A DNA stretch of 64,000 bases from Sindora glabra (Eukaryota > Streptophyta > Magnoliopsida > Fabales > Fabaceae): contig CM035225.1 in the NCBI GenBank assembly GCA_020226215.1, positions 15,759,868 to 15,823,867 of the forward strand. Direction: 5' to 3'. Below, piece after piece: positions 1 to 11,217 of the stretch (position 1 is the stretch's first letter; every line of letters starts with the position of its first letter). The notes beneath the pieces are model-generated. The model saw only the letters and a list, made by a program, of their open reading frames with translations, searched no databases and was not told the DNA's origin. Position numbers and translations under genes: made by a program.

Positions 1-2964
1 ATACCAGAAAATAACTTGACACCATAAAATCCTAGAAAGTGCAAATTAATTGTACTTTTATAGTACATAGTAAAAATGATCTTTCAAAACACAACAAAGG
101 AAAAAGTAAACATCGCCAAATTAAAATTATTGACTTTGAAAGTAATTGAACAATGGCATTTTGGAAAGATAAAGTAACAAAGAAGACTTGTAGACAAGAG
201 ATGGGGTCTAGGATGAAAATTTCTCACTACTACAGAATTACCCTTCAATGTTGCCACATTGAAGTTGGTTAACAAGAAAACTTATGTATATAATAGTATA
301 GTGAGAATTTTTAAAATAAGTACAATTTATAATGTTTTTCAAATAAAAAACTGATATTATAATGCAAAAATATTTACTATGAGGTGCAAGGTTGATAAGT
401 GGATGAGAAAAACAATTTCCATAATGGTTCTTTAAACAACCAACATAGAAAACAAAGGTGTACCATTATGTTCAAAAAGAAGCAAAACATTAATGTCGAT
501 CCTTATATACAGTCAGTATTGAAAGTTTCACCTAAAAGGTATTTTTTTAATTATGTATAAAATATTATATGTCATTTTTGGTATCAATTGATGTGAAAAC
601 TTATAAACTTTAATAACTGACATTTAAAGTGCTATCATCTATATATATTTTATCTCTATTTCTCATAACTACAAATTGAACTGAATACAGACTTGTACTA
701 TATGACAATTTGCTCTTGACTTTTTTATGCTCTCCATTCAATTTTCTTTGATACTTGTTTAGTAATTGTCATGACTTGAATAAGATGTGTTCATCTTTAC
801 CCCTTAAGTCTTCCCTAGTTTTGTGCACAATTTAAATGGTATGAATTATAATGTTCTTTCATTATGAAAACTATGGGCACTAACAATATGATGATGAGGA
901 AAGCAACTTGATTCCTACTTCAATTTCCTAGATCCACATAAGGCATAGGGGTTAGGGATAACCTAGGAGTTTTGAAAGTAATACATAAATGAGACCATGG
1001 AAATAAATAAGAAGCAACAATGCCATATGGTACCATGCTACTAAAGGTATATAGGTGTAAGTATGGGCCTTAATTTAGCTTTGGTTATATTTTTTTCTTT
1101 TTTATCTTACTTTGATATTGACAATGTTATTGCCACCATTGGATGCTAAGCGTGATCTATCTAAAGTCAAATACCATTTATTGGCTTGACCCATTAGAAT
1201 GTGAATTGCACAAAGATTCTAAGAATTCATTGAAATTGGCAAAGAACATATACTATAAGCATTACAACAAAAAAGACTTTTATTAGCAATATCTTACCTA
1301 TGGCCAAAGAAAATGTTAGTATAAAGTATAAATTATAAAATCCTATTAGGATGGTTAATTATAATACATAACTTTTTTATAGTTCGTGTGACTAACAATA
1401 ATAAATACCCAACCTTAATTAAGGTCCTTTTATTTGATTGTGACAAATCAAGATTTAGGCAATTTCAATAGCTTTTTATATTCATTTCTAAATATTTTTG
1501 TTGTCTATGGCTTTGTGTTAAAAAAATAGCCATTTTATTTCATTCCATCACAAACTTTCATTCTTATTTAAAACTTTAAAATCATCGATTCGAATATACA
1601 TCCTTCTCATTTTCATGATTCATTATCTTCTTCATGATTCATCATTTTCATACTCCTTACTTAAAGCATCCAATTGTAATATCTTAGGTTTGCACTATTT
1701 TATTTTCATCATCCTAATTTCCATTCTCAGATTTGGTTTATTTTATTTTAATTTTTCCTATTTTTCAAGTTTTTGCTAATTCAAAATGCAGATAGATTTC
1801 AAGAGTTCTATCAAGTTTGCAATTCCATTTGTTGAAATGATTCATAGGTAATTTCTCATGTCCAGACTATTTTAATAAGCTAATTATTTACAAATTTGGT
1901 CTTGAACCTTTCTTTTTGTTTAACATTTTTTTTATCTTTTCCCTTTATCACTTTTAAGCAAAATCTAGAGCTTTATTGTTACAATGTTTGCAAATTGTAG
2001 CCACAAGTATGACTACAACTTTCTCTATATTTTTTTTGCTAATTTTAGGTTCTTGTTTAAGTTTAATGAATTCTTATAAGATAAAAGATGTTTAATATAA
2101 AATTGAATGATTGTAATTGCAACATAATATTGATTCTAGAAATTTTGAATGATTGCAAAAGAATAGTAATTTCCAGTGTGCTCATTTTTTTAGAAAAATA
2201 AATAGAGAGCACTTTACTTTATCCAATGTTATTATAATCCTGGCAAGAATATTTTAAAAAAGGATTTTTTTTTAATTTTATGATTGTTAGAGAGTTAATC
2301 TTCCTTCTATATTTTCTCCTTTCCCCTTGATTTATATAATTATCATACTTAGACTTGGTTCAATCTCTTTTGGATTGTTAGATGAAGAAAAAGTACTTTA
2401 TTTTGGAAAGATCGGTCATTGGAAAAAATAAGGTAGCTTATTTGAAAGTTTGAAGGTTTATTAGCATGAAAATCTCTATAATGTTATTCATCATTATTTG
2501 TTAGGAAAGTTCAAAGTTTTCTAGGCTTGGTTGTAGCAAGTAACCTATGACCTCTAGGAAGTAAAGTCCAACTGCTTTATTGATGTGATTATGATGTGAA
2601 ATGTGATGGGGGGATGATAAATGTGAATTATGATATAAACCAAATTCAAACATCATTTGTGAGTAGATAAAGCAAACCTTAGGAGGGGGATAAAGATGGG
2701 TTTGTGAGAGGATAAGATTAATTGGGAGGCACAAGAAAATTTAAATGCTTTCTTATTTCATTTTCTCCTTTTTTGTTATTTATGTTGTTGAATACGAGTG
2801 TTCATGTGTAAATGAGGAATAAATTAAATAGAAAATATACTATAATACCTTTTCATAGATGTTGATAAGTAAATTGTTTATATTTTAAGTCTTAAACTTA
2901 CTCTTTTATTTTTTTAATTTTATAGATACCCTTACAAAAGCTCCTTCTTCACCAACACCACAAC
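1..2964. other. AT-rich DNA without a recognisable gene
   Basis: No coding pattern, RNA gene or transposon domain could be recognised on either strand. Open frames are short and their translations are low-complexity. The stretch ends at the target duplication of the solo LTR that starts at 2970. It may hold further exons of the minus-strand kinase gene, but I found none. Confidence 0.6.
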
Positions 2965-4550
2965 ATGAGTGATAAATAAAATATTTACATATTTATTTTC
3001 CCTTATGTGATGCATTTTATGATATTTTCTAAGCTTAATTTAATAAATTTGGTTGCATTTTGTGAATGGGTTATGATTTTGAGATGAAATTAGATTTTTT
3101 AGATAATATTGGATTTTAACCCTATTTCAGGTCTTTAGCCATATTTGGAGTTTTGAACATCAGATTGGGGCATTCTTTATATGGATAAAAAGCTAAGAAA
3201 AAACGCTTCAACTTTCATGTTGAAAGAAAAGTCTAGTTTAGCCTTTAAGGAGTTCAAATTTTATTTTGAAGCTAAAATGGTGGTTTTGTCTGAATTTGAT
3301 CTTTGCCTACTAATTTGACCATAACTAGAGCTACAATTGTCAAATTTAGGAGTTCTTAAGCGTATTTTAAAGCTTAAATGCAGCTCTACAACTTTCATGT
3401 GGGTAAAAAATGTGAATCCACCATCTTGATTGTCAAAAGTTAGCAAAAATCTAGAAGCATGGCTGCTGCGAGATGAAGATTGGTGGCTAGTGGTCAAAAT
3501 TAGTGGCTTGGCAAGTCGAAATCCTTGCACCTATTTATCTATAAATAGCAAGGAGTAAGACAACATCAGAGGAAGAGATTTTAAATAGGAAGTAGAGAGC
3601 ATTTAGGGTTTAGTTTCATGCAATTTCAATTCTTCTTGCATGCCTACTCAATGGAAGGTCAGGTAGTCTTCCTATATGAATGGTTTAGGTTGCCACCTAT
3701 AAGGATGGTTTTACCTTCTACATGGATTGCTAGAATTTCTATTTTCATGCATTTGTAGTTGTACTTTTATGTTCTAATCATGAATGTCATGATGTTTTCA
3801 TTTTTTTCTGAGTTTTCTTTTAATTTTATTATAAACTAAATCTTCATTTTTCTAGGGTGATGATGTAGCTTAACAATGATAGATTGGATTCTAGTTTATT
3901 AAATCTAATTTTAGTTTTCTTCCATATGATTGAGTTTTAGTTATTATTCTTAATGCTTTCAATTGATTGACTACCTTTTGAATGATTTTAATATGCATGT
4001 TGAGATCCAAAGGAGATACATGTGTGTGGATCCTATAATTAAAATCATAAATTGCATATGAAATATGAATATATTCATATGGTTTATGTAGTCTTGAGGA
4101 GTTCCATAAATTGTAACACATGATTAGTTGTTTTAATTCATATAGGAATATAGTGAATGAACAATTGATTATAGAATTACTTGACCTTAGAAAGGCTAGT
4201 AATTAATTTAGAAAAACTTAACTATCAATCAGGGAGATTAAAACTGAATTAGAGTAGATAGATGATTTAATCTAAATTTGTTAAGTAAAGTCTGATCCCT
4301 AGGAGTTCATTCATATTTATTTATTTTTACTCCAATTGTATTCATAGTCATTCCAATCACTTTGTATATAGTTTCATTTAATTACTTCAATTCTCAACTA
4401 ATCAATTTACCAAATAGTGTTAAGGTTATTAATTTTGGTACTTACTGAAACAATCCTCGAGTGAACAATACTTTACTTATCACTTTATTACTTGTTCATA
4501 ATAGTGTACGCTTGCACTTATTGACAGAGCGTTTCACATGTAACAATGAG
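2965..4550 (+). mobile_element. Solo LTR, Athila/Tat-like gypsy family
   Basis: The LTR spans 2970-4545, starts TGATAAATAA and ends ATGTAACA (TG...CA). It is flanked by a perfect 5-bp target duplication, ATGAG, at 2965-2969 and 4546-4550. Its start resembles those of the LTRs at 25486 and, on the minus strand, 57952, including a shared TATTTTCCC block. The body has the 'acaactttcatg' type phrases often seen in long plant gypsy LTRs. No internal retroviral genes lie on either side, so it is a solo LTR left by LTR-LTR recombination. Assignment to Athila/Tat is inferred from LTR style and from the element at 22.9-26.9 kb. Confidence 0.8.
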
Positions 4551-4655
4551 TAAATTCTCCATTGCATGTTTTTGTGCAAGGCAACTACAATAATTATTTT
4601 TGTTGTAAATAAAAGCATTATCCTAAGCCTCATAGGGAGTAACAAGTTTGGTAAG

Positions 4656-5396
4656 TAGGGATGTTTGTATAAATTAGGATTAGTTAAAGTAGCTTAACCT
4701 TGAAAGTTAGGGTAGATAAGCAAGTTTAACTTTCTTACTTTTATGGTTAAAATACTCAAACATATTTAGTTGTAAATATTTTGATATGTTATATGAATGT
4801 CTTGCCTTATGTGTGGAAATTGGCCTAGTAAGTTCCATGCTAGCCAAGGCCTAAAAAGGGTTGTGATAGTATTGAATTAAGAAAAATTAGGCCTGTTAAA
4901 ATATAAGCTAAAATGGATTTGGTCTAATGGGTTATTGACTAAAACAAATTAGGCAAGTCCTTAGGCCTAAAATATTTTTTTAATTTTTTTATATTTAATT
5001 ATTTAAATAGAATTTATGTTTAAAAAAAGAATGTAAGATATTAAATATTTTCACATCATAACTTAATATAAAGCACAATTCAATTATTAAAAAAAAACTA
5101 AACTCAATTACTTAAAATAATTAAACATAAGAAAAAAATAAAAATAAATAATAAAATTAATAAACATAAAAGTAAATGTAAAAATATAAAAATAAAATTT
5201 CAAAAATACAATAATAAATATAAAAATATAAAAATTAAAAAAGAAAAAAAAGAGGTCAGCTCGTGGATTACTCTGATTCATTTTAAAAACAAACTAGACC
5301 ACTTAAAATCGGCCCGTTGAAAATGTGGATCTAAATGGATCGAACCTACATGAACTTTAGGTTAATCTAGTCCTATCTATACATAAGCACCCTTAA
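4656..5396. mobile_element. Small non-autonomous hAT-like element (MITE)
   Basis: The left end (TAGGGATGTTTGTATA at 4656) and the reverse complement of the right end (TAAGGGTGCTTATGTATA) form imperfect terminal inverted repeats of about 25 bp. The interior has the 'ggcctag / ggcccgttga' words typical of small plant hAT-derived elements, and a very A-rich centre (5080-5250). No transposase frame is present and no convincing 8-bp target duplication was found, so the superfamily is inferred. Confidence 0.5.
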
Positions 5397-5594
5397 AATT
5401 AGACTCACCTTTTTGTTTTATCCTTTTTTTTATTTTTTTAATGTAAACTAAAGTCACACATCTTAAATATTGCAATTAAACTTATTTAGGAGTTTATAGT
5501 AAATGGTAAACAAACGAAATGCTAGAATAAAAAATTCAACACTTATACATCTTATATTATGTATTTATTCTAAATGTGTTTAGATTGATAACTT

Positions 5595-6430
5595 TTTACT
5601 ATAAGAGGGTCCTTGGCTTATTGCAAATTATTATCTTATTGTTCAAAGGTGGAAACATAATTTTATCCTTATGAAGATATGATTCATGAAATTGCTAGTT
5701 AGGTAAGAATTCCTGGGTTGCCTATTGAGTATTACAACAAGCCTTTTTGTGGAGGTTAACCTTTAGAAAAGGTTTTTTTGTCTAGATTTAAACACATTAG
5801 AACAACTTACAAAATATAATATGAAGGTCTACACTTCATATGCTTCTATTAGGATAAGTACGATTATAAGAAGGAGTATTGTCCTGAGCTGAATATGATA
5901 GCAACAACAAATACTCAAGCGTCACAACTATTGAATGTTATCGAGAAAGGCATTGTTAACAATAGAATGAACATTAAGAAGGAGGCATTTAGCCTATGGA
6001 AGATCTCGCAAAAGGGTAGGAAGTTGAGGAAAATGATTGAATAATCTAAGGCACAATCAGCGAATCTAATAGAAAATAATAACACTGTTCCTGTGATTAT
6101 GATAGTTGCAAAACTAGATGGATTCACGAGATCTCATTTTGATATTCTTTATGCGATGGATAATGATAAAGACTAAGATTGTGATATAATTGGTGAAAAT
6201 ATGGTAATAGAATTAACATAGATTCAATTATCACCAAATTATGTTGGAACATTAGAAAAGGTCCTGGGTGTTAAAAATAATTTTGATAAAAGACACATTA
6301 ATAGGAAGCAAGTTATTAGCCATGTAACACATGATAAATTTAAGGCTGAAGGGAACAAAAAGATGAGCTAGGACTTACATTCAAAGAAAGGCCTAAAAGA
6401 TAGTGGGCTCATCCAAAAATCAGAGTTTCA
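5595..6430 (+). pseudogene. LINE ORF1 remnant (zinc-knuckle nucleic-acid-binding protein)
   Basis: Translation starts at GPWLIANYYLIVQRW, the hallmark of plant LINE ORF1 (DUF4283-type), then reads LNTLEQ and, near 5820, YEGLHFICFY with a stop, then DKYDYKKEYCPE. That is a degraded CCHC zinc knuckle. The segment after the knuckle is lysine-rich and unassigned. Several in-frame stops are present. The N-terminal part of ORF1 is missing because of 5' truncation. In a live element this protein would bind the LINE RNA. Confidence 0.8.
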
Positions 6431-6772
6431 GTAAGGAAGAAACCAACCCGTATCCTACTAAGGTCACCAAGTATAAGTAACATAGAGAACTCAAAAACAA
6501 GCATATTTTATGTCAACAAAACTCTTAGAATTAGCTTAGCCTTGAAATATTAAAATGTTAAAGAATCCTTCATGGAAATAATTAGGAAAAATAAAGGTAT
6601 GAGGACCACAAAATCTGGAACTCTTAACAATAGTTTTATGTTTCAAATTATGAAACAAGAAATAAGTAAGCTTCAATAGGTGGATAATGTTGCTGCCATA
6701 ATGAGTTTGGGAGGCATGCAAGTGCAATATGACTAAGTTTGAAGTTTTTTTTTCACCCATATTACGTAGTGT

Positions 6773-9700
6773 TTGATTTATGTCTCATGGAATTGTAAAG
6801 GTTTTAGCTCCAAGGCCTTACTAAGTCTTATTAAGGATTTAGGGCAAAAGCATGCTATTAACATTTTTGTCATTCTAGAACCAAGAGTTAGTAGTAATAG
6901 GGCTTTGAAACAAATTAAAGATACTAGATTTCAAGCCCCAGTAAGAGTTAACTCTACTAATTATGTTTGAGGCATTTGGGTTACATAGAACCCATCGAGA
7001 ATTGACATCTTTGTAATCTAGTTCTTTAAGCAATTCATCCATAGTTAAGTGAGGACTTTGGATGGCAGACATCAAGCTTGTATGACTTTTATGTGCAATA
7101 GCCTACACCAATAACAATTAGGGAATTATAGTAACAACTAGAAGAAATAGCTAATAGCATGAATGATCCTTAGGCTCTTATAGGAGGTTTCTATACTTAC
7201 GTTCATAAGCATGAGAAAATAGAGGTTGCCCCACCAAATTAGAGATTAATGAAGAGGTTTAGAGATCTTGCTGAGAATTGTGGCTTAATGGACATAGGGT
7301 TCAAGCGTCCAAAATTTACTTAGGAATGTGGTTCTCTTAAGGAAAGAATTGATAAAGGCTTGTGTAACTTAACTTGGAAGCTCCGAAACTAAAATGCTAC
7401 AATCTGTCATTTGCCTCCTTTTAAGTTTGATCATAAGCCTATCCTTTTTAAAATGATAGAACTTTATCATGAGAAAAAATGCTAAACCACTATTCTATTT
7501 TCTTATCACCTGGCTTACAATAGACACATTCTTTCAACTAGTTAGGGATTGTTGGGCTTAATGAAAAAGATGGCTAATGGCTTCTAAAGAGTTTCAAGTT
7601 AAAGCTTTCAAATAGAATAAAGGATGTGTTTGGTAGAATTGTTAAAAAATAAAAAAAATTTAATGACTAGGCTTGAAAGCATTAAAAAAAAATTGGTGGA
7701 AAGGCTAAACTTATATCTTAAGAACTTTCAAAAGGAATTGTGGCTAGAATATGAGAAAATTTTCAACCAAGAAGAGTTAATGTGGTGCCAAAAGCCTAAA
7801 AACAAGTGACTACTTTATGGTGATAAGAATACAAGTTTCTTTTTGTGCATTTGCCCTTGGTTGAGGAAAGTGTAATGATATTGAAAATTTGAAGAATGAT
7901 AAAAAAGTTAGGTTGAGGATGGCAACCTTTCAAAATCTGTGGCTACTAATTTTTATAAGAAGTTATACTAAACATGATTTCATCTACATAGGGTTTCAAA
8001 TATGTAATGCATTTCTTCTCTAAGAGAGTTTGGTATTATAAGAGATTGAAGCTTCAACATCTATAGAGGAAATCAAAGTAGCTATGTTTAATATGGGGCC
8101 TATGAAAGCTCCAGGACTAAATGGCCCTCTTGTCATATTTTTTCAAAGCCAATAGGATATGGTTGGTAATCCTATATGTGACCTTATTTTTAACATCTTT
8201 GAAGATTCTACTAAAGTTATGGATGTTAATGATACAACTCTAGTTATTATCCTTAAGGGTTGATAATCTAGAGCATTTGAAACAATTTTAACCAATTAGT
8301 CTATGTAATGTGGTTTACAAGATTGTTACTAAGATCATTACTGATAGGTTAAAGCCTTATATGAGCCATTTGATATCTCCTAATTAATGTAGTTTTGTTC
8401 CAGGGGGATATAGTTCAGATAATATCATAATGGGCTAAGAATTTGTTCATTTGAAGAAAGGCTTAAAAGGTATGATGGCAATAAAAGTGGACTTGGAAAA
8501 AGTCTATGATTGCATAGATTGGAGATTTCTTAAAGATACCTTGAAGGGGATTGATTTATCTAGCAAGTTCATTTCTATCATTATGGCTAGTGTCTTTATG
8601 TGTAGTATGCAAGCCATCTAAAATGGTTCCTTATTTAAGAAATTCTTTCTTTCATGTGGTCTTAGGCCGGGTGACCCATTATCACCTTGTTTATTTGTTT
8701 TATGAATTGAAAGGTTGGTTCATTGTATAAATTATGTGGTTCATTTGAAGAGGTGGAAATAAGTTATTCTTAAAAGAAATGGCCTTCCTATATCTCTTTT
8801 TTTCTTTGTTGATGACCTTGTGTTATTTACTAAATCTTCTTTGGACCAAGTTGAAGTTATTAATCTTTGTTTTGAGACATTCTATGTGGCAGTTGGTCAA
8901 AAAGTTAACAAGGAGAAAATAATAATTTATTTTTTAAAGAAATAATCGCTCCTAGGAGCTAAGCAAGGCTTTTAAATTAGGCTTGCAACAAATTTAGGTA
9001 AATATTTAGGTGTTCTTTTGCATTATAGGAGAGTAGCTATATTTTGTGGAGCTTAATAACTTTAGCTTTTGCAGCAAAATTACTCTCTCTAAAGAAATTC
9101 TCATTCCTTTTCCACTTTACTTTATGCTGATGTGTCTTCTTCATTTAGGTATTTGTGATTCAGTTGAAGCTATTATTTGAAGATTTCTCTGAAGTTCCTT
9201 TTCAGATGCTCACAAACCTTACTTGGTGGCATGTAAGGATGTTTGTATGCTTGAGGCTTATCTAAGGTCAAGCATTAGAAACCTTTGCAAAATGAATGAA
9301 GCTTTCTTGATGAAATTATCTTTTAAACTAATGATGGATAGAGATACTTTATAAGTTGGAGTGAAAAAAAATAAATATGGTTGTGATAATGATCTTATTT
9401 TGTGCATCTTTTAGAAAAACATGTTCTTCAAATTTTTGGAAAGGTTTATTTAAGGTTTGCCCCAAAGTCCTTGCTAGTATTGAAATTGAGCCTAGCCAAT
9501 ATGAGGGAAGATTTAAATCGTTAGGAATAAAGGATGGTTCCTTTCTAGTCAATGCAATATATGAGTTTATTTCTAATAATCATCTAACTCTTACAAACTT
9601 TCTTTGGAAAGCTATATGGAGATGCAAGGTCCTAAGCAAGTAAAATCATTTTTATGGCTTCTATTGAAGGAAAATCTTTTGACAAATAATAATCATGCTG

Positions 9701-10600
9701 CAAGACATCTTTCAAATGATAATAGATCTCCTTACTGTCTACAAACTCTTGAGACTAATATGCATGCTATTCAAGATTGCCCTAAAGTTTGTGTTGCTTG
9801 ACTCCAATTATACATCCTTGATATTTGTAGAAAGTCTTCACTAATTCAATGGAATAATGGTTTAAGTTAAACATGAGTAGGGACCTCTCTAGAAATAGAG
9901 ATGGTCATTGGAAGCTCTAGTTTGGATTTATGAGTTAAATGGGTACAGTGGCATTGCAATGGACTGGTTTTCGATAACTCAGATGATGTTGATAAAGACA
10001 TTGTGTTGGATGTTGCTTAGAGAGTAAATGAATTTATTTTCTCTAAATCAACTCTTCAAAATGTATGGTTAAAATCATGTGTATCTCTATGTTCTAATTG
10101 GTGCCCACTGCCCACTTGAACATGACTAGATTAAGCTAAATTTTGATGGTACATGTATTCATGGAGGTAGAATTATGGCTCTTATGGTAGGGCGTTGAGG
10201 TTGGCTTGGGTAATGGATACATGGATTTTTTCAAAATGTGGAATTTGGTGGTGTAGTTGTTGTAGAGCTGTGAGGTGCTTTGACTGGGCTTCGCATTGCC
10301 TGGGACCTTAAATTTAGGAAAATGTGTTTGGAAATGGATTCAAATGAAGATCTAGCTCTCATTGAACATGGCTGCATCTTGTCTCGTCCCAACTTCCAGG
10401 TAGTGGGTTTATCACTCATCTTTTTTCTCGAGATTGGCAAGTTAGATTGTCTCATACGAAAAGGCAGTATAATAAAGTTGTTGACAAGCTGGTCAGAGTT
10501 GGTTTGAAAGTTTCTCCAGGAGTGCACCAGCTGTTCTCTTCTCTGTTGGTTTGCCTTAATTTGCTTCGTGAGGATATGAAGGATAGTAACTTAGTTATCT
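6773..10600 (+). pseudogene. LINE ORF2 remnant (endonuclease, reverse transcriptase, RNase H)
   Basis: The start MIYVSWNCKGFSS with ILEPR is the N-terminus of the AP-like endonuclease. ERIDKG near 7345 matches its later RLDRG-type motif. Reverse transcriptase motifs follow: MKAPGLNGP near 8100, FVPGG near 8397, MMAIKVDLEKVYDCIDW near 8470-8520, GLRPGDPLSPCLF from 8658, and the catalytic box FFVDDLVLF at about 8802 (YADD type). A zf-RVT-like segment covers about 9560-9800 (FLWKAIWRC, KSFLWLLLKENLLT). RNase H covers about 10130-10540 (KLNFDGTC, GLRIAWDL, MDSNEDLALI). Frame shifts and stops throughout, many at expected Gln or Trp codons, show it is dead. Confidence 0.9.
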
Positions 10601-10644
10601 AATTCCTGGTTTTTTCCGTTTGTATAAAAAAATTGTCTAGATTG

Positions 10645-11147
10645 TATGTATATTGCATATCGGTTGGCACCTGATGTTTGGCTAGTAGTTCTTTCTATTG
10701 TGTTGATTGTCCTTGGTTGCTGTGCAAAACAGAAGAGATTCTACAGGCAACATTGAACGAAATATTTGTCATTTTCTTAATTTGTAAGTTAATGTGTTGT
10801 TCTATCTTACATGAGTCAGTATTATAGTATAATTCTAAGACTTAAGAAGTCACTCTATAATAATTCTTTACACCAATCACGTGATCAGAATTGCACCGTA
10901 ATAATACCAATTAATATATTAATATGTTGGTCTTTCTAGTCTTTCTATTATACTGGCCAACACGAAAACAAGGAAGTATTTTTCATTTATCTCTTAGTTA
11001 TAATTTATTAGCTTCAAACAAGATAAAAACTATAGTGACATCTGTTTTGTTTTTGTTTAACTATTTTTCTTTTTCTTTTTTTAAGAGGAGTGATTACATA
11101 AGTAATGATTCATGCTTTCAATTTCTTTTTTAAAAAATTCTAAATAC
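10645..11147. other. Sequence between LINE and kinase exon 14
   Basis: AT-rich DNA on the 3' (gene-sense downstream) side of kinase exon 14. I looked on the minus strand for the next expected exon (ADVWSCG-like) and did not find it. If the gene continues, this is the start of its next intron, into which the LINE inserted. Confidence 0.4.
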
Positions 11148-11217
11148 CTTTCCATCGTATTCTGTACGATGAGCTTCAACCTCCGGAGCCCGGTTCCGGG
11201 TTAGTGTGGGAAAAGCA
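11148..11217 (-). CDS. Kinase gene exon 14: APE segment, domain 2
   Basis: 70 bases reading, after one phase base, AFPTLTRNRAPEVEAHRTEYDGK. APEVEAH-EYDGK matches exon 6 APEVESHPKEYYDG and the SnRK2 APEVLSRREYDGK exon end. Acceptor AAACAG, donor GTATTT. The one-base phase fits exactly the two-base overhang of exon 13, 18 kb upstream. The activation-loop part is eight residues shorter than in exon 6. It could also be an orphan exon of a separate relic copy. Confidence 0.65.

Larger units (their letters stand above)
5577..10644 (+). mobile_element. L1-type LINE, nearly full length, decayed
   Basis: A non-LTR retrotransposon of about 5.05 kb (5588-10633). It is bounded by an 11-bp target duplication, TGTTTAGATTG at 5577-5587 and TGTCTAGATTG at 10634-10644 (one mismatch). 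It ends in a short A tract (10626-10632). The coding order is ORF1 zinc-knuckle protein, endonuclease, reverse transcriptase, zf-RVT-like segment and RNase H, as in plant L1 elements. It is 5' truncated within ORF1. Many stops and frame shifts make it inactive. It lies downstream (in gene sense) of kinase exon 14, in opposite orientation to the kinase gene. Confidence 0.9.

Noticed and set aside
10231..10527. 98-codon minus-strand frame in the LINE
   Set aside because: Antisense of the RNase H domain of LINE ORF2.
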